From Aphidius gifuensis (Eukaryota > Arthropoda > Insecta > Hymenoptera > Braconidae), in NCBI RefSeq assembly GCF_014905175.1, contig NC_057788.1:18818154-18882153 (forward strand): DNA of 64,000 bases, read 5' to 3'. The notes below the pieces were generated by a model. It was not told the origin of the DNA. It saw nothing but the letters and a program-made list of their open reading frames with translations, and ran no database searches. Both the position numbers and the translations under genes were made by a program. How positions within the stretch are numbered: the stretch's first letter is position 1; each line of letters starts with the position of its first letter. Below, in pieces: positions 12,241 through 24,796 of this stretch.

Positions 12241-12599
12241 TATATTTAATCAACTGTGACGTACTCGCTGTAACGAACTTATATAATTATTTGATAATAT
12301 ATTTTCTTGAAATTGTGGATCATGGATAGGTTCGTACAAAAAGTTATTATATTATTGCTTGGCTCAGTATAAGTAGGTGGTCCAAGGTCTTCACTGGTTA
12401 AATCAATGATGAGTACAAGTTTTTAAAATGAAAGAGTTGATGTTTATTAGCAATTTTAAATGTCGGTACACACGTTTCAATTATCAAATTATCAAGTACA
12501 CGTATACAGTTAGTAAAACCCACTATTGGAACTCTCTGGTCACTTGTTGACTGGATCTGGATCTTGGATATGTTGGTGTATCCACGCAACTAGGTCTAG

Positions 12600-13030
12600 G
12601 ATAGCCTGTGTCACCACGCGACTTGGATCCGGTACTTGGTCTTGGTCTTGGTCTTAGATAGTCTGTGTCACCACGCGACTTGGATCTGGGTCTTGAATAG
12701 TCTGTGTCACCACGCGACTTGGATCTGGTACTTGGTCTTGGTCTTGGTCTTGGATAGTCTGTGTCACCACGCGACTTGGATCTGGGTCTTGAATAGTCTG
12801 TGTCACCACGCGACTTGGATCTGGTACTTGGTCTTGGTCTTGGTCTTGGATAGTCTGTGTCACCACGCGACTTGGATCTGGTACTTGGTCTTGGTCTTGG
12901 TCTTGGTCTTGGATAGTCTGTGTCACCACGCGACTTGGATCTGGGTCTTGAATAGTCTGTGTCACCACGCGACTTGGATCTGGTACTTGGTCTTGGTCTT
13001 GGTTTGTCTGTGTCACCACGCGACTATCAA
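12600..13030. repeat. Minisatellite with CACCACGCGACTTGGATCTG core
   Basis: About eight units share TAGTCTGTGTCACCACGCGA and CTTGGATCTG. They differ in the number of GGTCTT hexamers. Unit lengths are multiples of three, so long open frames appear on both strands (12636-13127 plus, 12654-13052 minus). These are repeat artefacts, with no evidence of a gene. Confidence 0.9.
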
Positions 13031-14055
13031 AAAACGTTCTTGTCGTAGCCAAAAGCTAGGCGAGCTAGATCGTAATTTTCATTTTACTTGCCGGCCAGTT
13101 ATTGTCTCAAGCGTACAAAGCGCTTGAGAAAAACTTACGCCACCTGTTGGCCAATACGGAACTAACATACATTTAAAGTTCTCAGATTGAGACCTTCAAT
13201 ATTATTAAACGCCGTCACATCGCTTTTGCAATTACGATTTTCACAATGTAATTCGATATTTCAAATATAAATTAATATTTCAACATTTTGTCAAATTGTA
13301 AATTAATAAATTCTTTTCTTTTCATTTTGCTGAAACATACAATATTTTAAGTCCGTTGAACCAAAGCTAAATAAAGTCAGCAATAATTAATTGCTGATTA
13401 TTATGAGAACCGTTTATAATTATTGGTCAAAAGATATTCCTACCACAAAATATTATTGTTACGAGTTCTATAAAAACCTACGTATTTTCGGAAACAATTG
13501 CTCTCGTGAATAACTAATTATAAAGGTAACATCTACCTTTCTTTCGGCATATATTTTAAATCATGTAATTTTATACAATAAATAAATAGTTTTACTTTAA
13601 TTTGTGTTGTTAAATTAATTAACATTTACGCCATTTTTATTATCAAGTGATTATCATCAAGACATTTTCCATCTACAAGGTCGACCATCCAGATTGACAA
13701 CGCCTTAAAAACCTTTTTGATATTCACCTCTAACATCTTTAAAAATAAACTACGCACATTTACCTCTAATCCTGTTACCCGGTTGGGAATAACTAAATAG
13801 AGGACTTTAAAATATTGTCTACTGACTTGTTTATTTTATTATAAAAAAAATAAAATTAAACCTGTCACGTAACACAACAAATTATATTAACACAGAATGA
13901 TACAAGTTTCTGGACTTATTGGGGGCTATGTATGTTTGACTACAATGCATATAATGTTCGCACAAAAAATATTATAAGTAATATTATTATATTATTAATA
14001 TTTATATAATATTTATATTTATATAATTTACAAATCTTAATGAAAATTTTACTGT
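13031..14055. other. Intergenic, no feature seen
   Basis: AT-rich sequence without long open frames, inverted termini or tandem structure. Nothing is supported here. Confidence 0.5.
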
Positions 14056-15097
14056 TTTTTACGGAGGTGGGATAGGCGCGAAGCACCCCACCTAGTATTG
14101 CTTTCTGTACACTTTTTAAGAATCCCGCTCATAGTTTCCTTAATAATTGAGATAGACTGTTCATATTAGGCTTAAATGAAAGATTTTGGTAAAAGCCACA
14201 GCCTCTGATAAAAATAAAATTTTTAAAATGAATAATGAAACTATAAATGACAAAAGAAAATTTGCCAAAAATATTCAAAGCGAAATATTAAGAAAACTAA
14301 GCAAAAATCATGGATGCGAAAATTTGACAGAATAAAGTACGAAACGAAATTGACATTATTAAAGGTCTATTTTATTTTTATTTGTTAAATTCGTTTATTT
14401 ATTTAACAAAAACCAATATCTGTTTTTTTTATACCTTACACAACTTTTTCAAAAATCATCTTACTTGTTTTTTCTTAGTTTTAATGGATTATTCGTGCCG
14501 AAATCTACAACCAAGGCTATACTCGGAATTTTTTCAACAATTAGTTTACTTATAATCAGCAATTGTTTATAAAAAAAAACCGAGTAAGTGCTTTATACAA
14601 TGAAATAAACCACAAAAGAGTTATTTCTTGACCATTTTTATCTATGTAACTTGTAGAAAATGTTTCAATGAATTTTTTGACGGTAGTACGAGCTCTTTTC
14701 ATTCATTAGTTAATTAATTAATAAAGATTTAAACAATTGCGATAGTGGTTATTTGCTAATTTTTTTAATAGTTGTCGAAATTCAGCGTCAGGTAGCGGCA
14801 CGGAATTTTAGTGATTTTTCTATAATTCCCTAGTCTTCCCCATACAAATTACAAAAGCGTATTAGTGTAAAAACTGAATGACAGATGGCGGTACTTTTAT
14901 TGACAATAAAAGCATTATCTTTTTTATCATAAATAATTGTAGGGTTAAGAATTTAATTATTTAATTTATTTAATTGTTATACATATTGCATATTGTTGCA
15001 TATATAATAATTGTGAATAATATTGGACCAAAACCGATGTAACCAAACGCGCCATCCCACCGGAGTTTTGGAAATTTTCAATTTCCAATTGATTATT
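14056..15097. mobile_element. ACGGAGG-ended repeat with GGTGGGAT core
   Basis: The left end is ACGGAGGTGGGATAGGCGCG followed by a hairpin partner CCCCACC and CTAGTATTG. The right end is CGCGCCATCCCACCGGAG followed by TTTTGGAAATTTTCAATT. Both ends share the copy-specific core GGTGGGAT in opposite orientation. The interior matches the copy at 28329-29480 in several blocks, for example ATATTAAGAAAACTAA and TTTTTTTATACCT. No transposase frame is seen. Confidence 0.65.
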
Positions 15098-15215
15098 TTT
15101 CATACTATTTAATTTTAAATAAATACAATTTATCAAATATTATATATTTCATATTTAACGATATATTTATTAAAATAATTCAATTTAATTTTTATTATTT
15201 ATTATTTTTATATAG

Positions 15216-18003
15216 CTCAAAAAAAATCAGCTGGATATTGGAAAAAGACAAAAATTACATTAATAAGTTTATGTTTTTTTATGATTCCAATAACAATTAT
15301 TTGGACTTATAAAAAAGTTCCCGGAATTTTAGAGGCTTTCAGAACAGCATTAGATGAAGTAATAACTGTAGTTGAAAAAGGAACTTTAAAGTATTCTATA
15401 CTTCCATTAACAATTGTTACATCTAGTGTGTTACTTGATGATGGTAAAATACAAATAAAAACACAAAAAGATAATATACGGTGAGTTCTTAATCAATTGA
15501 CAATATTTTATCAAAATTAATTACTTAATTTCATATATTTTATTAACATCATTATTCATTATTATTTATTATTTTACAGTCTCATGAATGATAACTCACG
15601 TATTTTCATGGGAAGCAAAGAAATGGATGCAAGCATACTAGAACCATTTTCAAAAGGAAAACCAATACCAATAAAAGTTGGGAAACTTGATGGATTACTT
15701 GATAATGGTAAATTAACATTAAAAACAGAAGACGGTGATACAACGTAAGTTGAATATTAATCAATAATTTTGTGTACCAAATTTTTATTGAAATTAATAA
15801 TTAGTTAATTATCAACATTAATGTTTTCAAATCAATCAGTGAAAAAAAAACTTACCTTAAAAAAATTTACAGATTTACATTCCATAACACAGTGGGCCTT
15901 GAAGTCAAAAAATTGTCTGAAACATTACTATCAAGACTACGTTACTCATTTCTAGGTAGTAAGACGACCTTAAAAAAACCGGAGAGTAAACTAAAGTAAG
16001 TTGATTATTAATCAGTAGTATTATTAAAATATTTCTTTTCCTTTTCCGTATTATTCAATGGATATATTTATTATGAATTAATATATTAATTATTAATCAT
16101 TCACAAACAGCTAATAAAAAATATTTATCATTATTCATTAATAATACTTTTCATATTTTACAGGTGGAATTTGGAAGAGATGGATTTCAATTTGCCACAT
16201 GAAAACGAGATAATTCCAGTAATTGGCAAATTTAGTTCATCATGTAATACTAGAGTAAAAATACAGAAAGACAAAAGTGAAAAAGCGTAAGTGAAGCATG
16301 AGTTTTGATTATTTATTAATATCTTTAATAAATTGTTGATAATAAGCATACATCATTAATGATATTATTTATATTTTACAGTTATTATTTCACACAGATG
16401 GTGCATCTTGAATGTGACAAAAAAGTAGATGAAAACACACAAAACGAAATTGCTACTAAAATAAAATCTTGCCATGAAATAACTGAAGAAATGAAATTAT
16501 GTGATGTAATAATTGATAGTGGCATAGTTGTATGTAAAACACATAATGGTGATGAAATGTAAGTTGTTTTGTTAAGTGAAAAATATTTGGCTCATTTGAG
16601 TTTCAAGTACACTGAGAAAAAAAAATAACAATTTTTACTATGCTAGCAGGGTAATCGTCGGGTAAAACTTGATTTTGGGGTTTTTTCATGTTCTGATATA
16701 TAAAAATTATTGTTTAGATTATATAAATTACTTTGCAGCATAGTAAAAATTGGGATATGCCAGGGTAGTATTTATTGGTATAACAAATATTGATAAGCTT
16801 AATACAATTATTACAGTTTTATTCAAATAAAATACTGAGCTTTGGATAATTTTTATTGTGCTGAACACTAAACATTACTCTGCAGCATGGTAAAATTCAA
16901 CCCTCGGTAATCTTCGGCGCTGTTCGATAATTATCGTGTCAGGCTTTTGTTATTTTTGTTATTGTGAGACGCACATTTAGGTATTTGTACGTCCAAAGGT
17001 CTAATGTGCCTCCGTAATTATACATAATATTGATATTAATTAATTCAAGTGAATAAAAAAGTGCAGTTATCTAAGAAAAATCTACGACTTAATTTAAGTA
17101 CATTTACTCGCTAATTATTTATAGATATCACTAGTGAAATGGAAGTGTGAACATAATTTGTGTGCAGTTTTCATTTGTTTATCGTGAATTTGATAGCAGT
17201 GAGGATGATCTCAATTTTTATATTATAAACAATATTTTAATGGAAACATCCACACAATATTATTTTATAACAAAAAAATTATTAGCCGTATTTTCAAATG
17301 AACACACCGAGCATTATGAAGTTAATAAGAAAAATTTTGTCGTGAAACATTTAGATTTGAATAAAATATATAATTATAAGTTAACATATATAACACAAAC
17401 ACCAAATACAGAATTTATTGTTAAAAATTGGATATAAAAAAAAATACATTAAATAAAAATTTTATTTTGAGTATCATTATTTAATTATTACCCTTTCATT
17501 TATTTTTTAAGCAATATTTAAAAAAAGATAATATATTTGGAATTTTTATTAATTCAAATAATAAAAATTGTTGGTAATACATCAAACTTTACTTATCGAC
17601 ACTATATTTTTTAGTGTATATGTATAGTTAAAATTACTGTGCTTGGCATGGTAATTTTGTCAACCAAATACAAAATTAAATGGCACGAAGGGTAAAAATT
17701 ATTGTTCCCATTGTAATATATGTTAAACTTACAAAATACCCGGCCTTTACTACGCAGCACAGTAATTTTTATTTGATTTTAGTTGTAAAAATTGTTATTT
17801 TTTTTTCTCAGTGTATTTATTTATATTTCCAATAAATTGTTTATATAAAATATATATTAACAATAATATTATTTTTATCTTACAGAGCTGCCCGACGAAT
17901 TCTGACCTGCGAAGTTTTTGAAGATGGTAAACAAGCATATCTTAAGTGGACGCAAAGATTACGCGATATTCATGGCTGGGAAGTCTTTTTTGAATATCAC
18001 TAG
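15216..18003 (+). CDS. Six-exon gene, membrane-anchored modular protein of unknown function (5' end missing)
   Basis: Exons at 15216-15480, 15580-15744, 15873-15995, 16164-16286, 16382-16558 and 17886-18003 (stop TAG). Every internal junction keeps one frame, and the five introns between these exons are all phase 2 with GTGAG or GTAAG donors. The first visible exon begins in mid-codon after an AG acceptor, so at least one upstream exon is expected but was not found. Its protein starts basic and then has one membrane span (ITLISLCFFMIPITIIW), suggesting a type II or signal-anchored protein. Later exons encode repeated short modules of the form LDDGKIQIKT / LDNGKLTLKT, and two exons have identical length (123 nt). 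A Cys-containing penultimate exon (C-D-K-K, C-H-E, C-D-V, C-K-T) follows. I do not recognise the family. The last two exons are duplicated at 21195-21584. Confidence 0.7.
16610..17813. mobile_element. CACTGAGA-ended element with TA target duplication, in the last intron
   Basis: Left end CACTGAGAAAAAAAAATAAC, right end GTTATTTTTTTTTCTCAGTG. TA flanks both sides. The duplicated gene copy near 21410 is the uninterrupted site (TTCAAGTATTTATTTATATT), which proves an insertion of exactly this segment. Subterminal motifs with TTACTATGC and GCAGCATGGTAA recur in both orientations. A 96-codon open frame (17147-17437) lies inside; it is unrecognised and may be chance. A TA duplication is typical of Tc1/mariner-type transposition, but no transposase is seen. 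Confidence 0.88.
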
Positions 18004-18317
18004 ATACAATCATATTTATATCAATTTGATTCCCGAGTAAGTTATTTTTAACAAGCAAAAAATTATTATTAATAAATAAAACTCGATTTATCAAACAAGT
18101 CAAAGCCTTGATGTGAGTATGATAAAAATCATGTACCTTTTATTGAAAATAAAACTTATGCATTTAAGAAAAATTCCTATAAATTTTTTCTATTTATTTT
18201 TATTTTGTTGATTTACTAGATTTAGAAAAAAAAAGTCAATACATTTATAAAAATGTATAAATATTTAATAAATAGTAATTTTATAAATAGATTTATATTC
18301 ATTTGATAAATGTTTTT

Positions 18318-18356
18318 ACGGAGGCTAGGAGCCATAGGCTCAGCCGGAGTATTGTA
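18318..18356. other. Terminal hairpin of the ACGGAGG family, third core sequence
   Basis: ACGGAGGCTAGGAGCC, ATA, GGCTCAGCC and then GGAGTATTG. GGCT pairs with AGCC and inside it GAGCC pairs with GGCTC. Position and flanks match the ends at 14056 and 28329, but the stem sequence is different. Confidence 0.6.
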
Positions 18357-20690
18357 TTTTATAACGAAAAAAAAAAAACGTTCATAACTTACGAAAAAAT
18401 TGAAGGAAAATCATCGTATTAAGCTTAAATGATGCGTCTTCGAAAACTCTATCGCCCGCATTGCCGGTTTTTTCCTCTATCTTCAATAGTTTGTGAACGA
18501 AAAAAAAAAAACTATGAAAAAAAAAATAAATAATCACATATTTAATTTTATTTCTCAGAAACTAATCAAGGCCGAAAAAAAAGCCAAATATGCCATAATA
18601 GAGCTTCATGAGGCCTTTCATTTGAGCCTAGTTTGATGTCTCTATCTTCATTATTCCGAAAGTTATAACGGTTTTAAACAAATTTGAAAAAATTAGAAAT
18701 CGAATAACTTGACCAAAAATGAAAATAGAAACTTCGTATTAGGCTTTTTTTTTGCGTCTCAAAAAACTCTATCGCCCGCATTGTCGGTTTTTTCCTCTAT
18801 CTTCAATAGTTTTTGAACGAAAAAAAAAAAAACTATGAAAAAAAAAAAAATAATCACATATTTAATTTTATTTCTCAGAAACTAATCAAGGCCGAAAAAA
18901 AAGCCAAATATGCCATGATAGAGCTTCATGAGGCCTTTCATTTAAGCCTAGTTTGATGTCTCTATATTCATTATTCCGAAAGTTATAACGGTTTTAAACG
19001 TTAAGAATATATGTTATTTTGTTTGTTAAGATATGATATTATGTAAGTATAAAAAAAAATACATATGAGACATAATCTGTTTGAAATTTAATTTTCTTTC
19101 ATTTTTTAATAAATAATTCTTTTTTTATTAATTATTTATTTAATAATACTGGAATCCGTAATTGGGTCTCGAAAATCAATGCTTGGCCCGATCACGGATT
19201 TCCTATCTTCACCATGTTTAACCTAAAATTGTTGAATTTATTTATTTAATTTTTTTTTTACTTTTCCGAATAAAAATTAAATATTTAATATGAGAATTAA
19301 AAATAAAAAACGTGATTACACAAATAAAACAATAACAATTGCATTAAAAAAAATACATGATAAACTTGAAAAAAAAGAACAAAAAAAAAAAAACATAATA
19401 CGCGTTTATAGATGACTGTTTCAGAGCCTTCTTATTTTATTTATATTATTAAAATTTATATTTAAATAAAGGAAAATGATTACTAAAACATTTAAACACT
19501 TTATAAGTATTTATTTACAATTATTTTTCCCTGTACGACCAATTTATTTATAAGCGTCCCGTAACTCGTACTTACACGGTCCGAAACTCCGGCACCAGAT
19601 TTTCAAATGTCCCGTAACTCGGCCATTGGGCAAAAATCATTATAAAATCATAAACAAATCATTATAAAAAAACCATTATGTTTATTTACTACTTATATTT
19701 TTTTTTAATAACTTCAAAGACTATTTTAATGAAAAAAAAAAAAAAATATATAGAAATGTATTTTTTTGGTAGTTTTATAAGCCGTTTTAGACAAAAATTT
19801 TCCTTAAGCGTCCCGAAACCCGGACAGTGACCTTATTTAATTTTATTTCTCAGAAACTAATCAAGACCGAAAAAAAAGCCAAATATGCCATGATAGAGCT
19901 TCATGAGGCCTTTCATTTAAGCCTAGTTTGATGTCTCTATCTTCATTATTCCGAAAGTTATAACGGTTTTAAACAAATTTGAAAAAATTAGAAATCGAAT
20001 AACTTGACCAAAAATGAAAATACAGACTTCGTATTAGGCTTATTGTTTGCGTCTCAAAAAACTCTATCGCCCGCATTGTCGGTTTTTTCCTCTATCTTCA
20101 ATAGTTTTTGAACGAAAAAAAAAAAACTATGAAAAAAAAAAAAAATAATCACATATTTAATTTTTTTTCTCAAAAACTATTCAAGGCCGAAAAAAAAAGC
20201 CAAATATCCCATAATGAAGCTTCGTGAGGCCTTTCATTTAAGCCTAGTTTGATGTCTCTATCTCCATTATCCCGGAAGTTATAACGGTTTTAAACAAATT
20301 TAAAAAAATTAGAAATCGAATAACTTGACCAAAAATGAGAATAAAGACTTCGTATTAGGCTCATTTTTTGCGTCTCAAAAAACTCTATCGCCCGCATTGT
20401 CGGTTTTTTCCTCTATCTTCAATAGTTTTTGAACAAAAAAAAAAAAAACTATAAAACAAAAAAAAAAATAATCACATATTTAATTTTTTTTTTCAAAAAC
20501 CATTTAAGGCCAAAAAAAAACCCACATTTCCTACAACAGAGCTTTTAAAGATTTTTAAGAACTTTTAATTGAGCCTAATACAATGTTTCTATCTTCAGTA
20601 TCCTGAGAGTTATATTATTTTTAATCAATTTTTCAACAATTCAGAAAAATTAGGCAATGAATAACTCAACGTAAAATTGAAATAGAGAAT
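18357..20690. repeat. Tandem ~320 bp repeat (AACTCTATCGCCCGCATTG), interrupted
   Basis: Four full or nearly full units contain CTCTATCGCCCGCATTG, TTTTTTCCTCTATCTTCAAT and GAAAGTTATAACGG. They occur in pairs at 18440-19000 and 19830-20500. A related module occurs in each 2.47 kb unit at the window start, and a truncated one ends at 21184. Between the pairs (19005-19830) lies unrelated sequence with no gene; it contains GTCCCGTAACTCG and GTCCCGAAACCCGG phrases. Confidence 0.85.
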
Positions 20691-21190
20691 TCGATTTCAC
20701 GACAAAAAAAATTTTCAAAAAAAAAATTGACAAAAAAAATCACGACAAAACAAATTTTGATAAAAAAAATCACGATGAAAAAAATCATGATAAAAAAAAT
20801 CACAACAAAAAGTAAAAAAAAAAAAAATTTAGACAAAAAATATCTAGTGACTGAGTCAAAGATTTGGATGGTTAAATAAGATTGATAGTAATTGTTTGGC
20901 TACAATTACAGCTGAGTAAAAAATCTAGCTAAGAAAAATAATGCAGATATTGATTGTTTGGCTACAATCACAGCTATACATATGAGAAAAATAATTTATA
21001 TGAAATATTAAATTTATTATTTAGAAAAAAAAAAATTTATTATGACGTAATTTTTTTTTTAAATTTTTTCTGTCATGATTTTTCTTGTCGCGGTTTTTTT
21101 CGAGTTTTTTTTGGAAAATTTTTTTCGACATGTAACCGAGAATTCGTAACGGGATCTTATTTTGCGTCGCAAAAAACTCTATCGCTGGTG
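20691..21190. other. Low-complexity AAAATCACGAC / TTTTTT stretch
   Basis: Runs of A with repeated CACGACAAAA and CACGATGAAA phrases, and near 21060-21130 the inverse type (CTTGTCGCGGTTTTTTTCG). GATTGTTTGGCTACAAT occurs twice (20891, 20956). Open frames here are not supported. Confidence 0.6.
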
Positions 21191-21194
21191 GATG

Positions 21195-21584
21195 GTGATG
21201 GTGATGGTGCATTTTGAATGTGACCATAAATTGGATAAAAACACACAAAATAAAATTCCTACTCATGTAAAATGTCGCGATGAATTTACTGAAGAAATGA
21301 GAATATGTGATGTAATAATTGATAGTGGCATATTTGTATTCGAAACACATAATGGTGATAAACTGTAAGTTGTTTTGTTAAGCGAAAAATACTTGGTTCC
21401 TTTGAGTTTCAAGTATTTATTTATATTTCCAGTAAATGTTAACATAAAATATAAGTTAATAATAATATTATTTTTATCTTACAGAGCTGTCCGACTTTTA
21501 CTAACCTGCGAACTTTTCGAAGATGATGAACAAGCATGTTTAACTTGGAAGCTAAGATCATGCGACTCCGATTCATGGTTTTAA
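21195..21584 (+). pseudogene. Truncated second copy of the last two exons of the 15216-18003 gene
   Basis: The penultimate-exon homologue runs from about 21198 to 21364 with an intact GTAAGT donor. The last-exon homologue is 21485-21584, ending in TAA. Identity continues past the stop into the downstream flank (about 21600-21900 against 18003-18225). The upstream boundary is abrupt and joins a broken unit of the 320 bp repeat, so promoter and earlier exons are absent. Residues differ throughout, but the Cys positions of the first exon are largely kept. Probably not expressed as a functional protein, although a product from an outside promoter cannot be excluded. Confidence 0.7.
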
Positions 21585-21997
21585 AATCTATCTTGAATAT
21601 CACTTAATACTTTACGATGTCAATGAAATCATATTGATATCGATTTGATTCCCGAGTAAGTCGTTGTTTTTGAAAAATATAATTATTGCAAAGCCAACTA
21701 TTATTAAAAAAAAAAAAAAAACTTTATTTATCAAACAAGTCAAAGCTTTGAGGTGACTGAGTTTAATTTGTTACTTATACATAAATATTTTCAATCGAAT
21801 CAGAATATTTTTGATAAATGTCATGTACCTTTCATTGAAAATAAAACTTAGGCATTTAAAAAAAATTCCTATGAATTTGTTCTATTTATTTTTATTTTAT
21901 TGATTTACTATATTAAAAAAAAAAAAAAATTAGCGTGTTGCGAGTACGCGCGGGGGAAGTGAAACTTCTTTCAGAGTAGTTTTATGTCACGCTGAAT

Positions 21998-21998
<1 letters not shown>

Positions 21999-22034
<36 letters not shown>

Positions 22035-22140
22035 TTAATCCTGACAATAATATTCGAATATAAATATTATTAGTTAATAATAGTTATTAGTATTTATATT
22101 TCGAATATTATTATTATAAATTTTATTATTTATATCGTCA
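21999..22140. repeat. (AAT)n microsatellite and ATTATT-rich sequence
   Basis: About a dozen AAT trinucleotides, followed by TATTATTAGTTAATAATAG-like sequence. No gene. Confidence 0.85.
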
Positions 22141-22668
22141 CATTAATGGAAGAAGGGCGTAAGTGCCATTTTTAGGAATTTTTTTTTTCTAAAAGAAAAA
22201 GGGCGTGAGTGCGAATTTATAAATTTTCGGGCTTTGCATCTAATTTTAAGGCTTAAAGAAAAAAAAAAAAGTGCGTATGTTCAGGGACTATTACGCCTTT
22301 TTTCCATTCTCAAAATCATTTTTAATAAAAGATGAAGATTTGTAATTATTTTTATGTTTTTCGTATTGATAATAAATTATGTATAATTATCAGTAAACAA
22401 TCAATAATTTAAAAAATCCTGCCATTAAATAAATTTCAAATAAAATTGAAAATATGCCTTTCATCTTTTATCAAAAATTATTTTGATAACGGGAAAAAAG
22501 GCGTAAATCCTTGGACATACGCCCTTTATCCTTTATCAAAAGTTGTTACGCCTATTTTCCCTTTTTTTTTAAGTATTAAAATTAGATGAATAACCCGAAA
22601 ATTTATAAATTTGCACTTACGCCCTTTTTCCTTTAAAATTGACGTTTTTGGCACTTCATTCTTTAATG
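22140..22668. mobile_element. Inverted-repeat element, AAGGGCGTAAGTGC core
   Basis: The left arm starts CATTAATGGAAGAAGGGCGT, and the right end is the approximate inverse of it (GTGCCA / TGGCAC with CATTAA / TTAATG). Inside, AATTTATAAATTTTCGGG at 22216 recurs inverted at 22596 (CCCGAAAATTTATAAATT). GGGCGTAAGTGC and TACGCC motifs repeat in both arms. The minus-strand frame at 22526-22750 is not supported. Confidence 0.65.
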
Positions 22669-23170
22669 CGACAATATAATTGATACCATCGATATTATTG
22701 TTAATCATAATATTATTGGAGTTATTATTATTTATAATAATATTATTCATATATAACCATAGTATAAATAAAATAATAATTTCAAAAATATCATCGATGA
22801 TAATAATATCAATATAATATTAGTAATAATAACAATAATATTATCGATTTATAATAATATCAGTGATATTAATAATATAAATAATAACATTGACAATAAC
22901 ATTCATATATAAATATTGATAATTATTAGTATTTATATTCAAAATATTATTATTAATATCAATACTATTGTGAATAATTGGTAATATTATCAAAATTATT
23001 GTTGTTATAATTATCATCATTTATATATATTTATAATAATTTTATTGTTATTATAACAATGATTTTTTAAACCCGCGAGATAACTATTGCGTACTACGTT
23101 TAAATGAATTATTTTAAAAATCAATTATTTAAGTATTAAACTCAGTTGAACAGTTTAATAATATTGAAAT
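22669..23170. repeat. AT microsatellite-like sequence (ATTATTAAT)
   Basis: Dense AATAATAT / ATTATTAATAT sequence with no coding potential. Confidence 0.7.
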
Positions 23171-23239
23171 AAAAAAAAAAAGTCGCACACGCATACGCAC
23201 ATAGCAGCTTCGAGGAGTTTATCCGCTTGTGGCCGAGCG

Positions 23240-23372
23240 TATACCAGAGAGAGTATACCAGAGAGAGTATACGTGACAGAGAGTATAGGAGAGCGTGTGA
23301 CAGAGAGTAAACGCGAGCGCGTGACAGAGAGTAAACGCGAGCGCGTGACAGAGAGTAAACGCGAGCGCGTAA
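23240..23372. repeat. Minisatellite GCGCGTGACAGAGAGTAAAC
   Basis: Three near-identical 24 bp units of GAGAGTAAACGCGAGCGCGT with GACA, preceded by diverged GAGAGTATACCAGA units. GC content is well above the surroundings. Confidence 0.85.
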
Positions 23373-23439
23373 CGCTAGAAGGGCCTCGAATTTTTTTGCT
23401 ACCCTCCGTAAAGAAGTTTCACTTCAAAAAAATTATGTA

Positions 23440-23660
23440 CATGTAATTTTATTTAAAAAAAAAAAAAATTTCTAAGGAAAAACAGTAGCTACGAAAAAAA
23501 TGTAGCTAAAGAATTGAGGTTGCCCAAGAATTATGTTTTAAGGAAATAATGTTGCATAAAATATAATTTTATAGCAACCTCAATTCCTTAGCTACATTCT
23601 TTTCTTAGCTACTGCTTTTTCTTGGACATTTTTATTTATTTTATAAATAAAATACATGTC
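23440..23660. repeat. Single copy of the GTAGCTAAGGAA palindromic repeat
   Basis: An inverted module: CAGTAGCTACG, ATGTAGCTAAAGAATTGAGG, then its inverse CCTCAATTCCTTAGCTACAT and CTTAGCTACTGCTTTTTCTT. It is the same family as the satellite at 45160-47940. Confidence 0.8.
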
Positions 23661-24239
23661 AATTTATTTCATTTCATTTGAAAAATTCATATAATTTTTC
23701 AAAACAATTGTCTTAGATATTTTTTTTCATAATTTTGAAAACATCGGTCAATTTTGTCATTAGAAACAAATTGTTAGAGATTTTAATAGCAAAAAGACCA
23801 TTAGTTTTTCCACTAGATCAACTGTTCCTGGAAAAATTTAATTCTACATCGGTCAAATATAAAGATAAAGATAAAAATACAAGAGATGACAGAGGCGGAC
23901 GAGGGCAGATTGAATAGCTGACAATGTTCGAAATATAATTACTCACTAATTATTTTTACTGGTCGATAATGATCGTTGAGCAATTATAGGATTTTATTAC
24001 AACAAAAGTAACAAATTCTAGTTTAAGTAATGATTATTAATAAATTTAAACATTCGTCTTGAATATTTCATTTTCATATAGGTATATTCTTCTATTTACA
24101 TTAATTATTATACTCGTATTAATTATTACAACACATTTAATTAAAACAAAATATATAAAATGTTTGAAAATATAATAACAATTAAAATAATTAACAACTT
24201 GGATATTATTTTTAATCAAAGTATGGTGGTGTTTGACAT

Positions 24240-24660
24240 TTACGATTTTTTTAATTATCATTATTATCATTACTGTCATCGTTGTCGTGTCTTCAGTCTT
24301 TGAAATAATTTAATCAATAATTTCAGCAACAGTAAATGGAAGAAACAAAATTATTATTAAATTTGAGAAATGATAAATACTTATATCTGTTTCTTATGAA
24401 AAAAATTGAAGTAATTTGACTCTATCAAAATGTTAATTATTTTTTTATTACAGTTATGTGATGTGGGCATGTGGCATAAATATTGAAAAATAATAGTCTA
24501 CAAAAAAGTAAAAAACTTATTTCGTGTGAAAATGAAAATATGAAAAACAATACTCTAATTTTTTTAATAATTAAATATACAGTTGTGTAGTCAAAGTAAA
24601 ATGCCTAATTATATCTCGATTTATGGTTTCCATGAAAACTGTCGCGCCACTCTCAGCCCT
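24240..24660. repeat. Segment duplicated at about 26960-27240 and, in part, at 29790-29945
   Basis: Shared blocks include CAATAATTTCAGCAACAGT, AAATGATAAATA, TATCAAAATGTT and TACAGTTATGTGAT. The third copy keeps ATGCTTAATTATATCTCTAT and TACATGAAAACTGTCGCG. The first copy leads directly into the gene starting at 24797, so the segment may hold its upstream region. Confidence 0.65.
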
Positions 24661-24796
24661 CTTGCCGGTTTCTCTCCTTACATATTTATCAGTGCCATGC
24701 AGTGCCATGTGTGTGGTATTATGTTGTATGGCATAAACATAAACATTGCAAAAAATCAGAAACGACTTTACGTAAGAGAGCAAGTTTATTGATAAA

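Noticed and set aside
12636..13127. Long open frames on both strands in the CACCACGCGAC array
   Set aside because: Unit lengths are multiples of three, so frames stay open automatically. No start context, splice sites or non-repeat coding flank.
14060..14095. Helitron 3' end (hairpin followed by CTAGT)
   Set aside because: The hairpin plus CTAGT looks right at 14056 and 28329, but the other end shares the same core inverted, which Helitrons do not have, and CTAGT is missing at 18318.
21958..23428. Element bounded by GAAGTGAAACTTCTTT and AAAGAAGTTTCACTTC
   Set aside because: The motif is itself a palindrome, so two copies always look inverted; no target duplication was found.
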